This document shows, one piece after another, positions 1 to 6,080 of a stretch of DNA of 6,080 nucleotides; the stretch's first letter is position 1, and every line of letters starts with the position of its first letter. The notes under the pieces were generated by a model. That model saw only the letters and a list, made by a program, of their open reading frames with translations. It ran no database searches and was not told the DNA's origin. The position numbers and the translations under genes are program-made. Location of the stretch: positions 1 to 6,080 of the forward strand of contig JAJXXG010000702.1 in NCBI GenBank assembly GCA_021781255.1, in the 5' to 3' direction. This DNA is from Acidobacteriota bacterium (lineage in GTDB: Bacteria; Acidobacteriota; Terriglobia; Terriglobales; Acidobacteriaceae).

Positions 1-687
1 GCGGAGCAGGCCATGTCGCTTCCGTGCAGTCGCGCCTGGCTCGATCTGCAACGTCTCTCCGTTGCAGCATGTGTTGCTCTCGGCGCAGAATATCAGCCCA
101 TTGCTACTGCAATTCAGTCGGAACTGCGAGCTCTGCTCAACGACATCCCTGAGCTTCTGGATGCGACTTTGCTCGACGATACACCTGCCGCGAATGCTGA
201 GACAAAGCAGTGGCTCAATCAACTGAGCGCGCCGCAGCCCCTCACGCCAACTGCGGACGAGGCCAGCGCATCTGAGCCATCGCAGCCCGTGACGGAAACT
301 CCTACGTGGCTGGCACAGGCGGCCGACGCGTATGTGCTTGCCAGCGAAGCCCTGGCCGCTGGGCAGGAGGAAAAGGCGTTCTCCATCATGCGTGCTGAAA
401 TCGGTCGCCAACGATCCGGCCGTGGCCGTTTTCGCCGCACCATGCAACTGGTTGAGCTGGCAGTGACCGCCGGGAAAGATGCAATTGCTCAGCCTTTGCT
501 CGAAGACATTGCGGCGACCATAGAGAACCATAAGCTGGATGCGTGGGAAGATCCCCGTGCTGTTGCTGCAGATCTGCTCAGGCTGATGCGGCACAGCAAG
601 AAAATCCAAGGGAACGCCGGCGAAAAGCAAAAGCTTTTTGAACGGATCTGCCGCCTTGACCCCGTCCAGGCGTTGAATGCGGGGTAA
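1..687 (+). CDS. tssA: TssA, T6SS baseplate/tail assembly cap protein, VasJ-type C-terminal region (5'-truncated by window edge)
   Basis: TssA proteins organise baseplate assembly and cap the growing tail in the cytoplasm. The visible C-terminal part has the VasJ-family pattern: a SRAWLDLQR helix and the adjoining helical domain (about bases 28-210), a Pro/Ala/Ser/Glu-rich linker (about 223-303), then a helical repeat domain with an R-RF-RR segment at about 427-438, the HKLDAWED segment at about 529-552 and a terminal LFERICRLDP motif close to the stop. The last two segments resemble the usual 'H-LE-WEP' and 'LFERLCRLDP' of VasJ-type TssA. The frame is open from base 1 through the ATG at 13, and the family normally carries an N-terminal ImpA_N domain before this region. 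I therefore treat the gene as truncated by the window and the ATG at 13 as an internal Met. The TAA ends 3 bases before tssE. TagJ/ImpE, which precedes tssE in some clusters, was considered but the C-terminal motifs fit TssA. The family call is by recognition of motifs, not by a search. Confidence 0.88.
   Translation, partial: AEQAMSLPCSRAWLDLQRLSVAACVALGAEYQPIATAIQSELRALLNDIPELLDATLLDDTPAANAETKQWLNQLSAPQPLTPTADEASASEPSQPVTETPTWLAQAADAYVLASEALAAGQEEKAFSIMRAEIGRQRSGRGRFRRTMQLVELAVTAGKDAIAQPLLEDIAATIENHKLDAWEDPRAVAADLLRLMRHSKKIQGNAGEKQKLFERICRLDPVQALNAG
681..684 (+). promoter_or_regulatory. Probable weak ribosome binding site for tssE
   Basis: A GGGG run overlaps the last codons of tssA and sits 6 bases before the tssE ATG. 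It is a modest Shine-Dalgarno match. With the tssA stop only 3 bases from the start, re-initiation by ribosomes finishing tssA may matter as much as the site itself. Confidence 0.4.
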
Positions 688-690
688 GCC

Positions 691-1188
691 ATGGCGAGGA
701 GTTTGGGTGAGACCACGATCACCGTCTCCGTCTTTGACCGGTTGATTGACCTAGAGCCGGACAATCGCATGGAGAATCAGCTTAGCCGCGCTCAATCCGT
801 GCGGTTGCTCAAAGGTGCTGTCCGGCGCGATCTGGAGTGGCTGCTCAATACCCGCCGCATCTGCGATCCCCCCGATGAAGGACTGAAAGAGGTGAATCGC
901 TCCGCATACGTGTATGGTCTGCCCGATCTCTCCACGCTGGCAATTGCTTCTTCTGGCGACCGCAATAAGCTGGTGCGTCAGATAGTGTCCACCATCAATC
1001 TGTTTGAGCCGCGCCTGGCCAATGTTCGCGTAGTGGTTGTGGATGTTCCAGAAGCAGGGAAGAAGGATGTTCGCTTGCGTGTCGAGGCAATGCTCAAGAT
1101 GGATCCGGTTCCTGAACCAATCAGCTTCGATACGGTGATTGAGCTGAAAAGCGGAAACTGCCGCCTGACCGGGGGCGATGATGCGTGA
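691..1188 (+). CDS. tssE: TssE, T6SS baseplate wedge subunit (gp25-like)
   Basis: The protein has 165 residues, normal for TssE. TssE is the homologue of phage T4 gp25, a cytoplasmic baseplate wedge protein thought to help start sheath polymerisation. Visible signatures are an N-terminal SVFDRL segment (residues 13-18), LLNTRR (51-56), YGLPDLS (75-81) and the EPRL motif (106-109) that is the hallmark of gp25/TssE proteins and is needed for wedge contacts. A beta-rich stretch follows (about 111-150), with a short acidic tail GGDDA. The ATG at 691 is 3 bases after the tssA stop and puts the conserved region at the usual distance from the N-terminus. The 3' end overlaps the start of tssF, whose product is its partner in the wedge. 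Nothing looks broken: the key Glu and Arg of EPRL are present. Confidence 0.95.
   Translation: MARSLGETTITVSVFDRLIDLEPDNRMENQLSRAQSVRLLKGAVRRDLEWLLNTRRICDPPDEGLKEVNRSAYVYGLPDLSTLAIASSGDRNKLVRQIVSTINLFEPRLANVRVVVVDVPEAGKKDVRLRVEAMLKMDPVPEPISFDTVIELKSGNCRLTGGDDA
1171..1175 (+). promoter_or_regulatory. Ribosome binding site that favours the second of two tandem ATGs for tssF
   Basis: A GGGGG run inside the end of tssE lies 5 bases before the ATG at 1181 but only 2 bases before the ATG at 1178. The spacing favours 1181 as the main tssF start. The two choices differ by a single Met. Confidence 0.5.
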
Positions 1189-3022
1189 TGACCTGCTTCT
1201 TTATTACGAACGGGAACTCGATTACCTGCGCAAATCCGCGGCTCAGTTCGCGGAGAAGTATCCCAAGGTCGCATCGCGTCTGGCGCTTGAGCCTACCAAG
1301 TGCGAGGACCCGCATGTAGAGCGGCTGCTGGAGTCATTTGCATTTCTCGCGGCACGAATTCATTTGAAGATGGACGACGAGTTCCCGGAAATATCCGAGG
1401 GGATTCTGAACGTCGTCTATCCGCAGCTGACCCGGCCCCTTCCATCCATGTCCGTAGTCGAATTTCAGCTGGATCCCGAAAAGGGAAAATTGACCAGCGG
1501 GATGAAGATTGACCGCGGCGCACTGCTCTATTCCAAGCCCATCAGCGGTGTTCCATGCACGTTTCGTACAAGCTATGACACAACGCTGTGGCCCATTACA
1601 GTAAGTGCGGTTGAATTCAGCGCTCCCAGCCGGCTCAAGCCCGCCGTGAAGACAAACGATTCTGCGTGGGCGGTGCGCGTTGAACTTACATGCGCAAAAG
1701 ATGTCAACTTCTCTAGCCTTAAGCTTGATCAGTTGCGCTTCTATCTGGATGGCGAAAGCGGTCTTATCAATAATCTTTACGAGTTGTTGTTCAGTCGGCT
1801 GAATCGTATCGTGATTCGCGATCTTTCAGCCGGCTCGAACGCGGCTCCAATTACGCTTCCAGCCTCATCTCTGAAGCCTGTCGGATTTGAGCCGGATGAA
1901 GGCATGATGTCGTACCCCTCGTCGACCTTTTCAGGGCACAGACTTCTCATGGAGTATTTCGCATTTCCTGAGAAGTTCTTTTTCCTTGATCTGACCGGAT
2001 TGCAGCGCCTTGCGACCGCAGGTTTCAAGGAGGCCATTGAGGTTATCTTTCTCATCTCCGATGTGGAGGGCGATGGACGCGCGCAGCGGCTGGAGCTCGA
2101 GCTCTCGAAAAAGACCTTTCGGCTTGGATGTTCTCCAATCGTCAACCTCTTTTCGCAGGTCGCTGAGCCGATCCAGTTAAACCAGCGCAAGAGCGAATAC
2201 CCGCTAATCCCGGATGTAAGACGGCCATATTCCATCGAGGTTTTTTCGGTGGACGAAGTGAATGCGATTAACTCGGCCAACCAGAAGATCACCGCGTATG
2301 AGCCTTTCTATTCGCTGCGTCATTCCGGACGGCGCAATGAGCAATCCTGCTTCTGGCTGGCTCGACGGCGGCCCTCTTCACGCCCGAACGATGAAGGAAC
2401 AGATGTGTCGCTATCCCTCATCGATTTGTCGACGACCTCTGTCGATCCGGATGCGACGATCCTCTCAGTGCGCACGACCTGTACCAATCGTGATCTGCCA
2501 GCACGGCTTCCTTTTGGAAACCAGGACAGCGATTTTGAGATGGAGGGCGCGGCGGTGATGCGGCGCATCATCGCGTTGCGAAAGCCTACGCCGCAGGTGC
2601 GGCCCTTGCTTGGCAAAGGCGCTCTGTGGCGTCTTGTGTCTCACCTGTCGCTCAACTATCTGTCGATGGTGGAAGGAGGCAAGGAGGCTCTGCAGGAGAT
2701 CCTTCGCCTGTACGACGTTGGCCGCACAGCCTATTCGCAGAATGTGATTCAGAGCATTCTTAATATCCGCAGTGAGTCGCACTTTACCCGTCTCATTTCA
2801 GACCAGGGTGTGAGCTTCGCACGCGGAATCAAAATCAATATGGAACTCGATGAAGAGCAGTTTGCAGGCGGAGGGGCCTTTTTGTTCGCCTGCATCCTTG
2901 AGCGATTCTTCGGCATGAGCGCGTCCTTGAACAGCTTCACGCAACTGAGCGTGAAGACTCCGCAAAGAAAGGAGAAACTCCACGAATGGCAACCGAGAGC
3001 CGGACGAAAGATGTTGATTTAG
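1181..3022 (+). CDS. tssF: TssF, T6SS baseplate wedge protein
   Basis: From the ATG at 1181 the protein has 613 residues (614 from 1178), the usual TssF length of about 600. TssF is a cytoplasmic baseplate wedge protein; two copies join one TssG, and the complex surrounds the VgrG spike and contacts TssE and TssK. Conserved features, numbered from 1181: YYEREL near the N-terminus (8-13), DPHVERLLE (43-51), YPQLTRPLPSM (80-90), LLMEYFAFPEKFFFLDL (255-271), WRLVSHLSLNYLS (483-495), NSFTQL (584-589) and a W-Q-P-R-A-G tail starting at W603, the common TssF ending. The start overlaps the tssE stop by 8 bases (11 if 1178 is used) and the end overlaps tssG by 37 bases, so the three wedge genes are probably coupled in translation. 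The reading frame is intact along its length. Confidence 0.96.
   Translation: MRDDLLLYYERELDYLRKSAAQFAEKYPKVASRLALEPTKCEDPHVERLLESFAFLAARIHLKMDDEFPEISEGILNVVYPQLTRPLPSMSVVEFQLDPEKGKLTSGMKIDRGALLYSKPISGVPCTFRTSYDTTLWPITVSAVEFSAPSRLKPAVKTNDSAWAVRVELTCAKDVNFSSLKLDQLRFYLDGESGLINNLYELLFSRLNRIVIRDLSAGSNAAPITLPASSLKPVGFEPDEGMMSYPSSTFSGHRLLMEYFAFPEKFFFLDLTGLQRLATAGFKEAIEVIFLISDVEGDGRAQRLELELSKKTFRLGCSPIVNLFSQVAEPIQLNQRKSEYPLIPDVRRPYSIEVFSVDEVNAINSANQKITAYEPFYSLRHSGRRNEQSCFWLARRRPSSRPNDEGTDVSLSLIDLSTTSVDPDATILSVRTTCTNRDLPARLPFGNQDSDFEMEGAAVMRRIIALRKPTPQVRPLLGKGALWRLVSHLSLNYLSMVEGGKEALQEILRLYDVGRTAYSQNVIQSILNIRSESHFTRLISDQGVSFARGIKINMELDEEQFAGGGAFLFACILERFFGMSASLNSFTQLSVKTPQRKEKLHEWQPRAGRKMLI
2968..2974 (+). 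promoter_or_regulatory. Ribosome binding site for tssG, inside tssF
   Basis: AAAGGAG ends 11 bases before the ATG at 2986. It is a near-consensus Shine-Dalgarno sequence with slightly long spacing, and lies entirely within tssF coding sequence. It supports the start at 2986 and hence the 37-base overlap. The next in-frame alternative start codon, TTG at 3028, lies past the tssF stop and lacks a comparable site. Confidence 0.7.
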
Positions 3023-4020
3023 ACGAGTTGAGAATTGTTGAGCTGTTGACGGAAGATGCCTGCTCGTTTGAGTTTTTCCAGGCGGTCAGTCTGCTGCAGA
3101 GCATCCGGGACGATGCAAATCCTGTCGGAGTTTTTTCTGATCCTTCCGATGAAGCGGTACGCTTCAAGGTCAATCAGCGGTTGGGATTTCCTGCGAGTGA
3201 AATTCAAAACCTGGTGATGGAAGGCAGCGCTCAGGCTGAGATGACTGTGAACTTCATGGGGCTTTCGGGCCCCAGCGGGCTGCTGCCTTACGCCTACAGC
3301 GAATTCATTCTGGAGCGTGCGAGAGCGAAGGATCATGGCCTGGCAGCATTCCTGGATGTCTTCAACCATCGTGCCGTCTCGCTTTTTTATCGTGCGTGGC
3401 AGAAGTCGAATTTTCCGGTCAGCTATAACACCCGCGGCGACGATCAATTTTCTCACCATCTGCGAGACCTTGTAGGTCTGGGCACTGCTGGCTTACGCAA
3501 TCGTCAGGAGATAGATGACGAGGCTTTTCTGCACTACGCGTCGCTGGTAGCCATGCAGTCGCGGTCCGCCGTGGCGCTTGAACAACTTATCGCTGACTAC
3601 TTTGAAGTGCCCGTTGAGATTCAGCAATTCACGGGAGATTGGTATCGCATTGAAGCGGAAACCCAGTGCGCAATGGGCGAAGAAGATTCTGCTTCCTCCC
3701 AGGTGGGGAGTGGTGCAGTAGTCGGGGATGCGATTTGGGATCGACAGGGAAGGGTGCGGATTCGGATTGGCCCTCTCGACATCGACCGCTATTGTGATTT
3801 CCTCCCCGGTGGAAGCGCATATAAGACGCTACGATCGATAACACGATTCTACAGCAATCAGTGCCTGGACTTCGAGGTGCAACTGGTGCTCAATCGAAAC
3901 CATGTGCCAAATGTCGAACTGAATTTAGACAGCGACAATCCAGCGCGACTCGGCTGGGTGTCGTGGGCAAAAACAGAACCGCTGCATTCGGACCCGGACG
4001 AAACAATTCTTACTCTGTAA
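2986..4020 (+). CDS. tssG: TssG, T6SS baseplate wedge protein
   Basis: The protein has 344 residues, typical for TssG, the adaptor that binds two TssF subunits in the baseplate wedge and links them to TssK and TssE. Recognisable motifs are FEFFQAVSLLQ (28-38), EAVRF (56-60) followed by the LGFPASEI segment (66-73), MGLSGPSGLLP (91-101), FLDVFNHRAVSLFYRAW (122-138), the WDRQGRVRIRIGPL segment (251-264) and LGWVSW (322-327). All are standard for the family and lie in the usual order. The first 12 codons are read from DNA that also encodes the last residues of TssF. The TAA falls 10 bases before tssH. No frameshift, insertion or missing block is seen. The N-terminal dozen residues (charged, poorly conserved) are the least certain part. 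Confidence 0.95.
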   Translation: MATESRTKDVDLDELRIVELLTEDACSFEFFQAVSLLQSIRDDANPVGVFSDPSDEAVRFKVNQRLGFPASEIQNLVMEGSAQAEMTVNFMGLSGPSGLLPYAYSEFILERARAKDHGLAAFLDVFNHRAVSLFYRAWQKSNFPVSYNTRGDDQFSHHLRDLVGLGTAGLRNRQEIDDEAFLHYASLVAMQSRSAVALEQLIADYFEVPVEIQQFTGDWYRIEAETQCAMGEEDSASSQVGSGAVVGDAIWDRQGRVRIRIGPLDIDRYCDFLPGGSAYKTLRSITRFYSNQCLDFEVQLVLNRNHVPNVELNLDSDNPARLGWVSWAKTEPLHSDPDETILTL

Positions 4021-4026
4021 GGGAGA
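4021..4026 (+). promoter_or_regulatory. Ribosome binding site for tssH
   Basis: GGGAGA immediately follows the tssG stop and ends 4 bases before the ATG at 4031. It occupies most of the only 10-base gap in this part of the operon and fixes the tssH start. Confidence 0.7.
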
Positions 4027-4030
4027 ATAT

Positions 4031-6080
4031 ATGGGACTCAACCTGAAAGCGCTCATCTCCAAACTGAATGACTCTTCCCGCTCCGCCTTGGAGGGCGCAG
4101 CAGGTCTTTGTCTTTCCCGAACACACTATGAAATTGAGATCGAGCATTTCCTTACCAAGCTTCTTGAATCTGCGTCAGGAGATTTTGCTGCTATTCTCAA
4201 GCACTTTGAGGTGGACAAGTCTCGGTTCACCGCGGAATTAGCGCGCAGCATGGATAAGCTTAAGTCGGGGAATGCGCGCACTCCGGCAATCAGCCCGACC
4301 GTTTTGAAGATGCTGACCACGGCATGGACTATTGGTTCGATCGATTTTAATGCGGGGCAGATTCGCACTGGCTTCGCCGTGCTGGCCGTTGCTTCTGACG
4401 AAGATCTCTCGCGCATGATGAATGACGTCAGCCGGGAATTCCAGAAGATCAATGCGGACGCACTCCGGAAGGATTTTCTTGGCATCGTCGCACTGTCGAA
4501 TGAAACAACGGCTCCTGCAGCGTTGGGTTCTTTTGCTGAAGCTGGCCCAAAGCCCGGAAGTGGCAAGACGCCGAATCTGGATCAATACACGGTTGATCTG
4601 ACTGGCAATGCGAAGGCAGGGAAGATTGATCCGGTTCTCGGTCGTGACGCAGAGATCCGACAAGTGATCGATATCCTTACGCGCCGTCGTCAGAATAATC
4701 CAATACTTACCGGAGAAGCAGGCGTTGGCAAAACCGCCGTAGTTGAGGGCTTTGCGCTGCGTGTGGCGCATGGCGATGTACCTCCGCCGCTCAAGAACGT
4801 TCACGTGCGCACGCTCGACCTCGCCTTGCTTCAGGCGGGCGCCGGAGTAAAGGGTGAGTTTGAAAATCGGCTGAAAGGCTTGATTGAAGAGGTTAAGTCG
4901 TCACCCACCCCCATCATTCTTTTCATCGATGAAGCGCACACGATGATCGGTGCAGGTGGCCAGGCAGGCCAGAATGACGCGGCGAATCTCCTTAAGCCGG
5001 CGCTGGCGCGCGGCGAACTGCGCACCATCGCTGCGACTACATGGTCTGAGTACAAGAAGTATTTTGAAAAAGACGCGGCGCTTGCAAGACGCTTCCAGGT
5101 TGTCAAAGTCGAAGAGCCAAGCGAAGCGCAATGCATGGTTATGATGCGCGGTCTGGTGGAGTCGCTGGAGAAGCATCATAAGGTGCGCATTCTCGATGAC
5201 GCTGTTCATGCGAGCGTGCGCCTTTCGCACCGCTATCTCGCAGGGCGCCAGCTCCCGGACAAGGCCGTAAGCATTCTGGATACCGCGTGTGCTCGTTTGT
5301 CGCTGGGGCAAAACTCGACGCCGCCGGCGATTGAAGATCTGACGCGGCAGATCGATGCCCTTGAGGTGCAAAAGCGAATCCTGGAGCGCGAGCAGATTGT
5401 TGGTGCAGATCATGCTGAGAAGCTGACGGATATCGATCAGAAGAAGACAGCGGCTGAGGATGCGCTCAAGGCATTGCAGGCGCGTTGGGACAAGGAACGC
5501 GAGTTGGTCGGCAAGATTCGAGAGTTGCGCGACAAACTGGAAGCTGCTCACGGAAAGACTTCAGAATCAACCGACGATTCTGCCGCAGTACGTGCTCAAT
5601 TGCAGGAACTGGAAGCGGAGCTTGCAGCCGCGCAGGGTGAAACCGGACTGATTCAAGTCTGTGTGGATGGGCAGATTGTAGGCGAAGTGCTGTCTGCATG
5701 GACGGGCATCCCAGCGGGCAAGATGCTCAAGGACGAGATAACGACTGTGCTCTCGCTTCAGGATCATCTTGGCAAGCGCGTCATTGGTCAGTCGCATGCG
5801 ATGGAAATCATCAGCCAGCGCGTGCAGACGTCTCGCGCATCACTCGACGATCCCAATAAGCCTGTCGGCGTATTTATGCTGGTTGGCCCCAGCGGTGTCG
5901 GTAAGACCGAAACTGCACTTGCACTTTCCGATCTGCTCTACGGCGGCGAACACAATCTGATCACGATCAACATGTCAGAGTTCCAGGAAGCACATACGGT
6001 GTCCACGCTCAAGGGCTCGCCTCCGGGATATGTCGGTTATGGCGAGGGCGGGGTTCTCACGGAAGCTGTTCGGCGCCGTC
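4031..6080 (+). CDS. tssH: TssH (ClpV), AAA+ ATPase that disassembles the contracted T6SS sheath (3'-truncated by window edge)
   Basis: I read 683 open codons plus one base, with no stop, to the window end; full ClpV proteins are about 850-900 residues. ClpV is a cytoplasmic hexameric Clp/Hsp100 ATPase that extracts TssC from contracted sheaths so the subunits are recycled. Seen in order: an N-terminal Clp_N domain (about 1-160), a linker, LDQYTVDLT (183-191), DPVLGRD (200-206), first Walker A GEAGVGKT (228-235), D1 pore loop GAGVKGEFENRLK (270-282), Walker B LFIDE (297-301), arginine-finger segment DAALARRF (348-355), coiled-coil M-domain (about 440-536), WTGIP (557-561), second Walker A GPSGVGKT (619-626) and D2 pore loop GSPPGYVGYGEGG (662-674). 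The D2 Walker B, sensor residues and C-terminal small domain lie beyond the window. Val at 273, where ClpB has a pore Tyr, and the T6SS setting favour ClpV over general ClpB. The start is fixed by the RBS just before it. Confidence 0.96.
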   Translation, partial: MGLNLKALISKLNDSSRSALEGAAGLCLSRTHYEIEIEHFLTKLLESASGDFAAILKHFEVDKSRFTAELARSMDKLKSGNARTPAISPTVLKMLTTAWTIGSIDFNAGQIRTGFAVLAVASDEDLSRMMNDVSREFQKINADALRKDFLGIVALSNETTAPAALGSFAEAGPKPGSGKTPNLDQYTVDLTGNAKAGKIDPVLGRDAEIRQVIDILTRRRQNNPILTGEAGVGKTAVVEGFALRVAHGDVPPPLKNVHVRTLDLALLQAGAGVKGEFENRLKGLIEEVKSSPTPIILFIDEAHTMIGAGGQAGQNDAANLLKPALARGELRTIAATTWSEYKKYFEKDAALARRFQVVKVEEPSEAQCMVMMRGLVESLEKHHKVRILDDAVHASVRLSHRYLAGRQLPDKAVSILDTACARLSLGQNSTPPAIEDLTRQIDALEVQKRILEREQIVGADHAEKLTDIDQKKTAAEDALKALQARWDKERELVGKIRELRDKLEAAHGKTSESTDDSAAVRAQLQELEAELAAAQGETGLIQVCVDGQIVGEVLSAWTGIPAGKMLKDEITTVLSLQDHLGKRVIGQSHAMEIISQRVQTSRASLDDPNKPVGVFMLVGPSGVGKTETALALSDLLYGGEHNLITINMSEFQEAHTVSTLKGSPPGYVGYGEGGVLTEAVRRR

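Larger units (their letters stand above)
1..6080 (+). other. Type VI secretion system core operon segment (tssA-tssE-tssF-tssG-tssH)
   Basis: Five consecutive same-strand genes all belong to T6SS core families and are separated by 3, about -8, -37 and 10 bases. This spacing implies one polycistronic mRNA with translational coupling between several genes. Only 13 bases of the window are non-coding, so there is no internal room for a conventional promoter or rho-independent terminator. The operon runs off both window ends: tssA lacks its 5' part and tssH its 3' part. The set encodes baseplate wedge proteins, the TssA assembly cap and the sheath-recycling ATPase. The membrane complex, sheath, Hcp tube and VgrG spike genes are not in view. 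Confidence 0.95.

Noticed and set aside
1..687. First gene as a complete short protein starting at the ATG at 13, or as TagJ/ImpE
   Set aside because: The frame is open up to base 1, the visible part matches only the C-terminal portion of VasJ-type TssA, and the terminal LFERICRLDP motif is a TssA feature not expected in TagJ.
2093..2104. Perfect 12-base palindrome GAGCTCGAGCTC
   Set aside because: It encodes a Leu-Glu-Leu-Glu stretch in TssF and is explained by alternating CTC/GAG-like codons. It has no loop, no U-tract and no position near a gene boundary, so there is no reason to call it an operator or terminator.
1777..2292. 171-residue open frame on the - strand
   Set aside because: It is antisense to conserved TssF sequence, including the LLMEYFAFPEKF block, and is rich in Ser and Arg as reverse-frame translations often are.
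3131..3136. T6 run in tssG (others at 2241-2246 in tssF and 3383-3388 in tssG), considered as slippage sites or terminators
   Set aside because: Reading frames continue correctly through all three, encoding Val/Phe or Leu/Phe codons of the proteins, and no GC-rich hairpin precedes them. There is no sign of a frameshift or of termination.
4238..4804. 188-residue open frame on the - strand
   Set aside because: It is antisense to the conserved N-domain and first Walker A of TssH. No family resemblance or sensible ribosome binding context was seen.
4901..5551. 216-residue open frame on the - strand, the longest antisense frame in the window
   Set aside because: It lies wholly inside tssH, over the D1 and M-domain coding region, has no recognisable motif, and is rich in residues expected from the reverse complement of a GC-rich gene. 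It is best explained as a shadow frame.
4031..6080. TssH as a housekeeping ClpB chaperone
   Set aside because: The gene sits 10 bases after tssG in a T6SS operon, its N-domain and QAGAGVKGEFENRLK pore-loop segment look like ClpV, and it lacks the ClpB-type pore Tyr in D1.

Overview
The window is a segment of a type VI secretion system (T6SS) core operon, all on the + strand. The genes in order are tssA (3' part only), tssE, tssF, tssG and tssH/clpV (5' part only). Packing is very tight: there are 3 bases between tssA and tssE, a short overlap between tssE and tssF, a 37-base overlap between tssF and tssG, and 10 bases between tssG and tssH. No stretch is long enough to hold a separate promoter, terminator, RNA gene or mobile element, and I see none. 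The whole window is most simply one transcript whose promoter lies upstream of base 1.

How the genes work together: TssE, TssF and TssG are wedge parts of the phage-like T6SS baseplate. TssE is the gp25 homologue; TssF and TssG form the TssF2G sub-complex that surrounds the VgrG spike. TssA caps and organises baseplate and tail assembly. TssH (ClpV) is the AAA+ ATPase that takes apart the contracted TssB/TssC sheath so its subunits can be reused. The window therefore covers the baseplate and recycling part of the machine. TssB, TssC, Hcp, VgrG, TssJ, TssK, TssL and TssM are not here and would have to be encoded outside it.

Organism: a didermic (Gram-negative) bacterium, because canonical T6SSi clusters of this kind occur in such bacteria. 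The genes look moderately GC-rich. The overall protein flavour, with a VasJ-type TssA directly before TssE, would suit Acidobacteriota or a proteobacterium. I lean weakly to Acidobacteriota, but this is an impression and not a proof.

Novelty: every gene belongs to a recognised family and looks intact as far as it is visible. I do not see an undescribed system here. The points worth a second look are the 37-base dual-coding overlap of tssF and tssG, the tssA-tssE-tssF-tssG-tssH order, and the unseen genes on either side, where effectors would normally sit.
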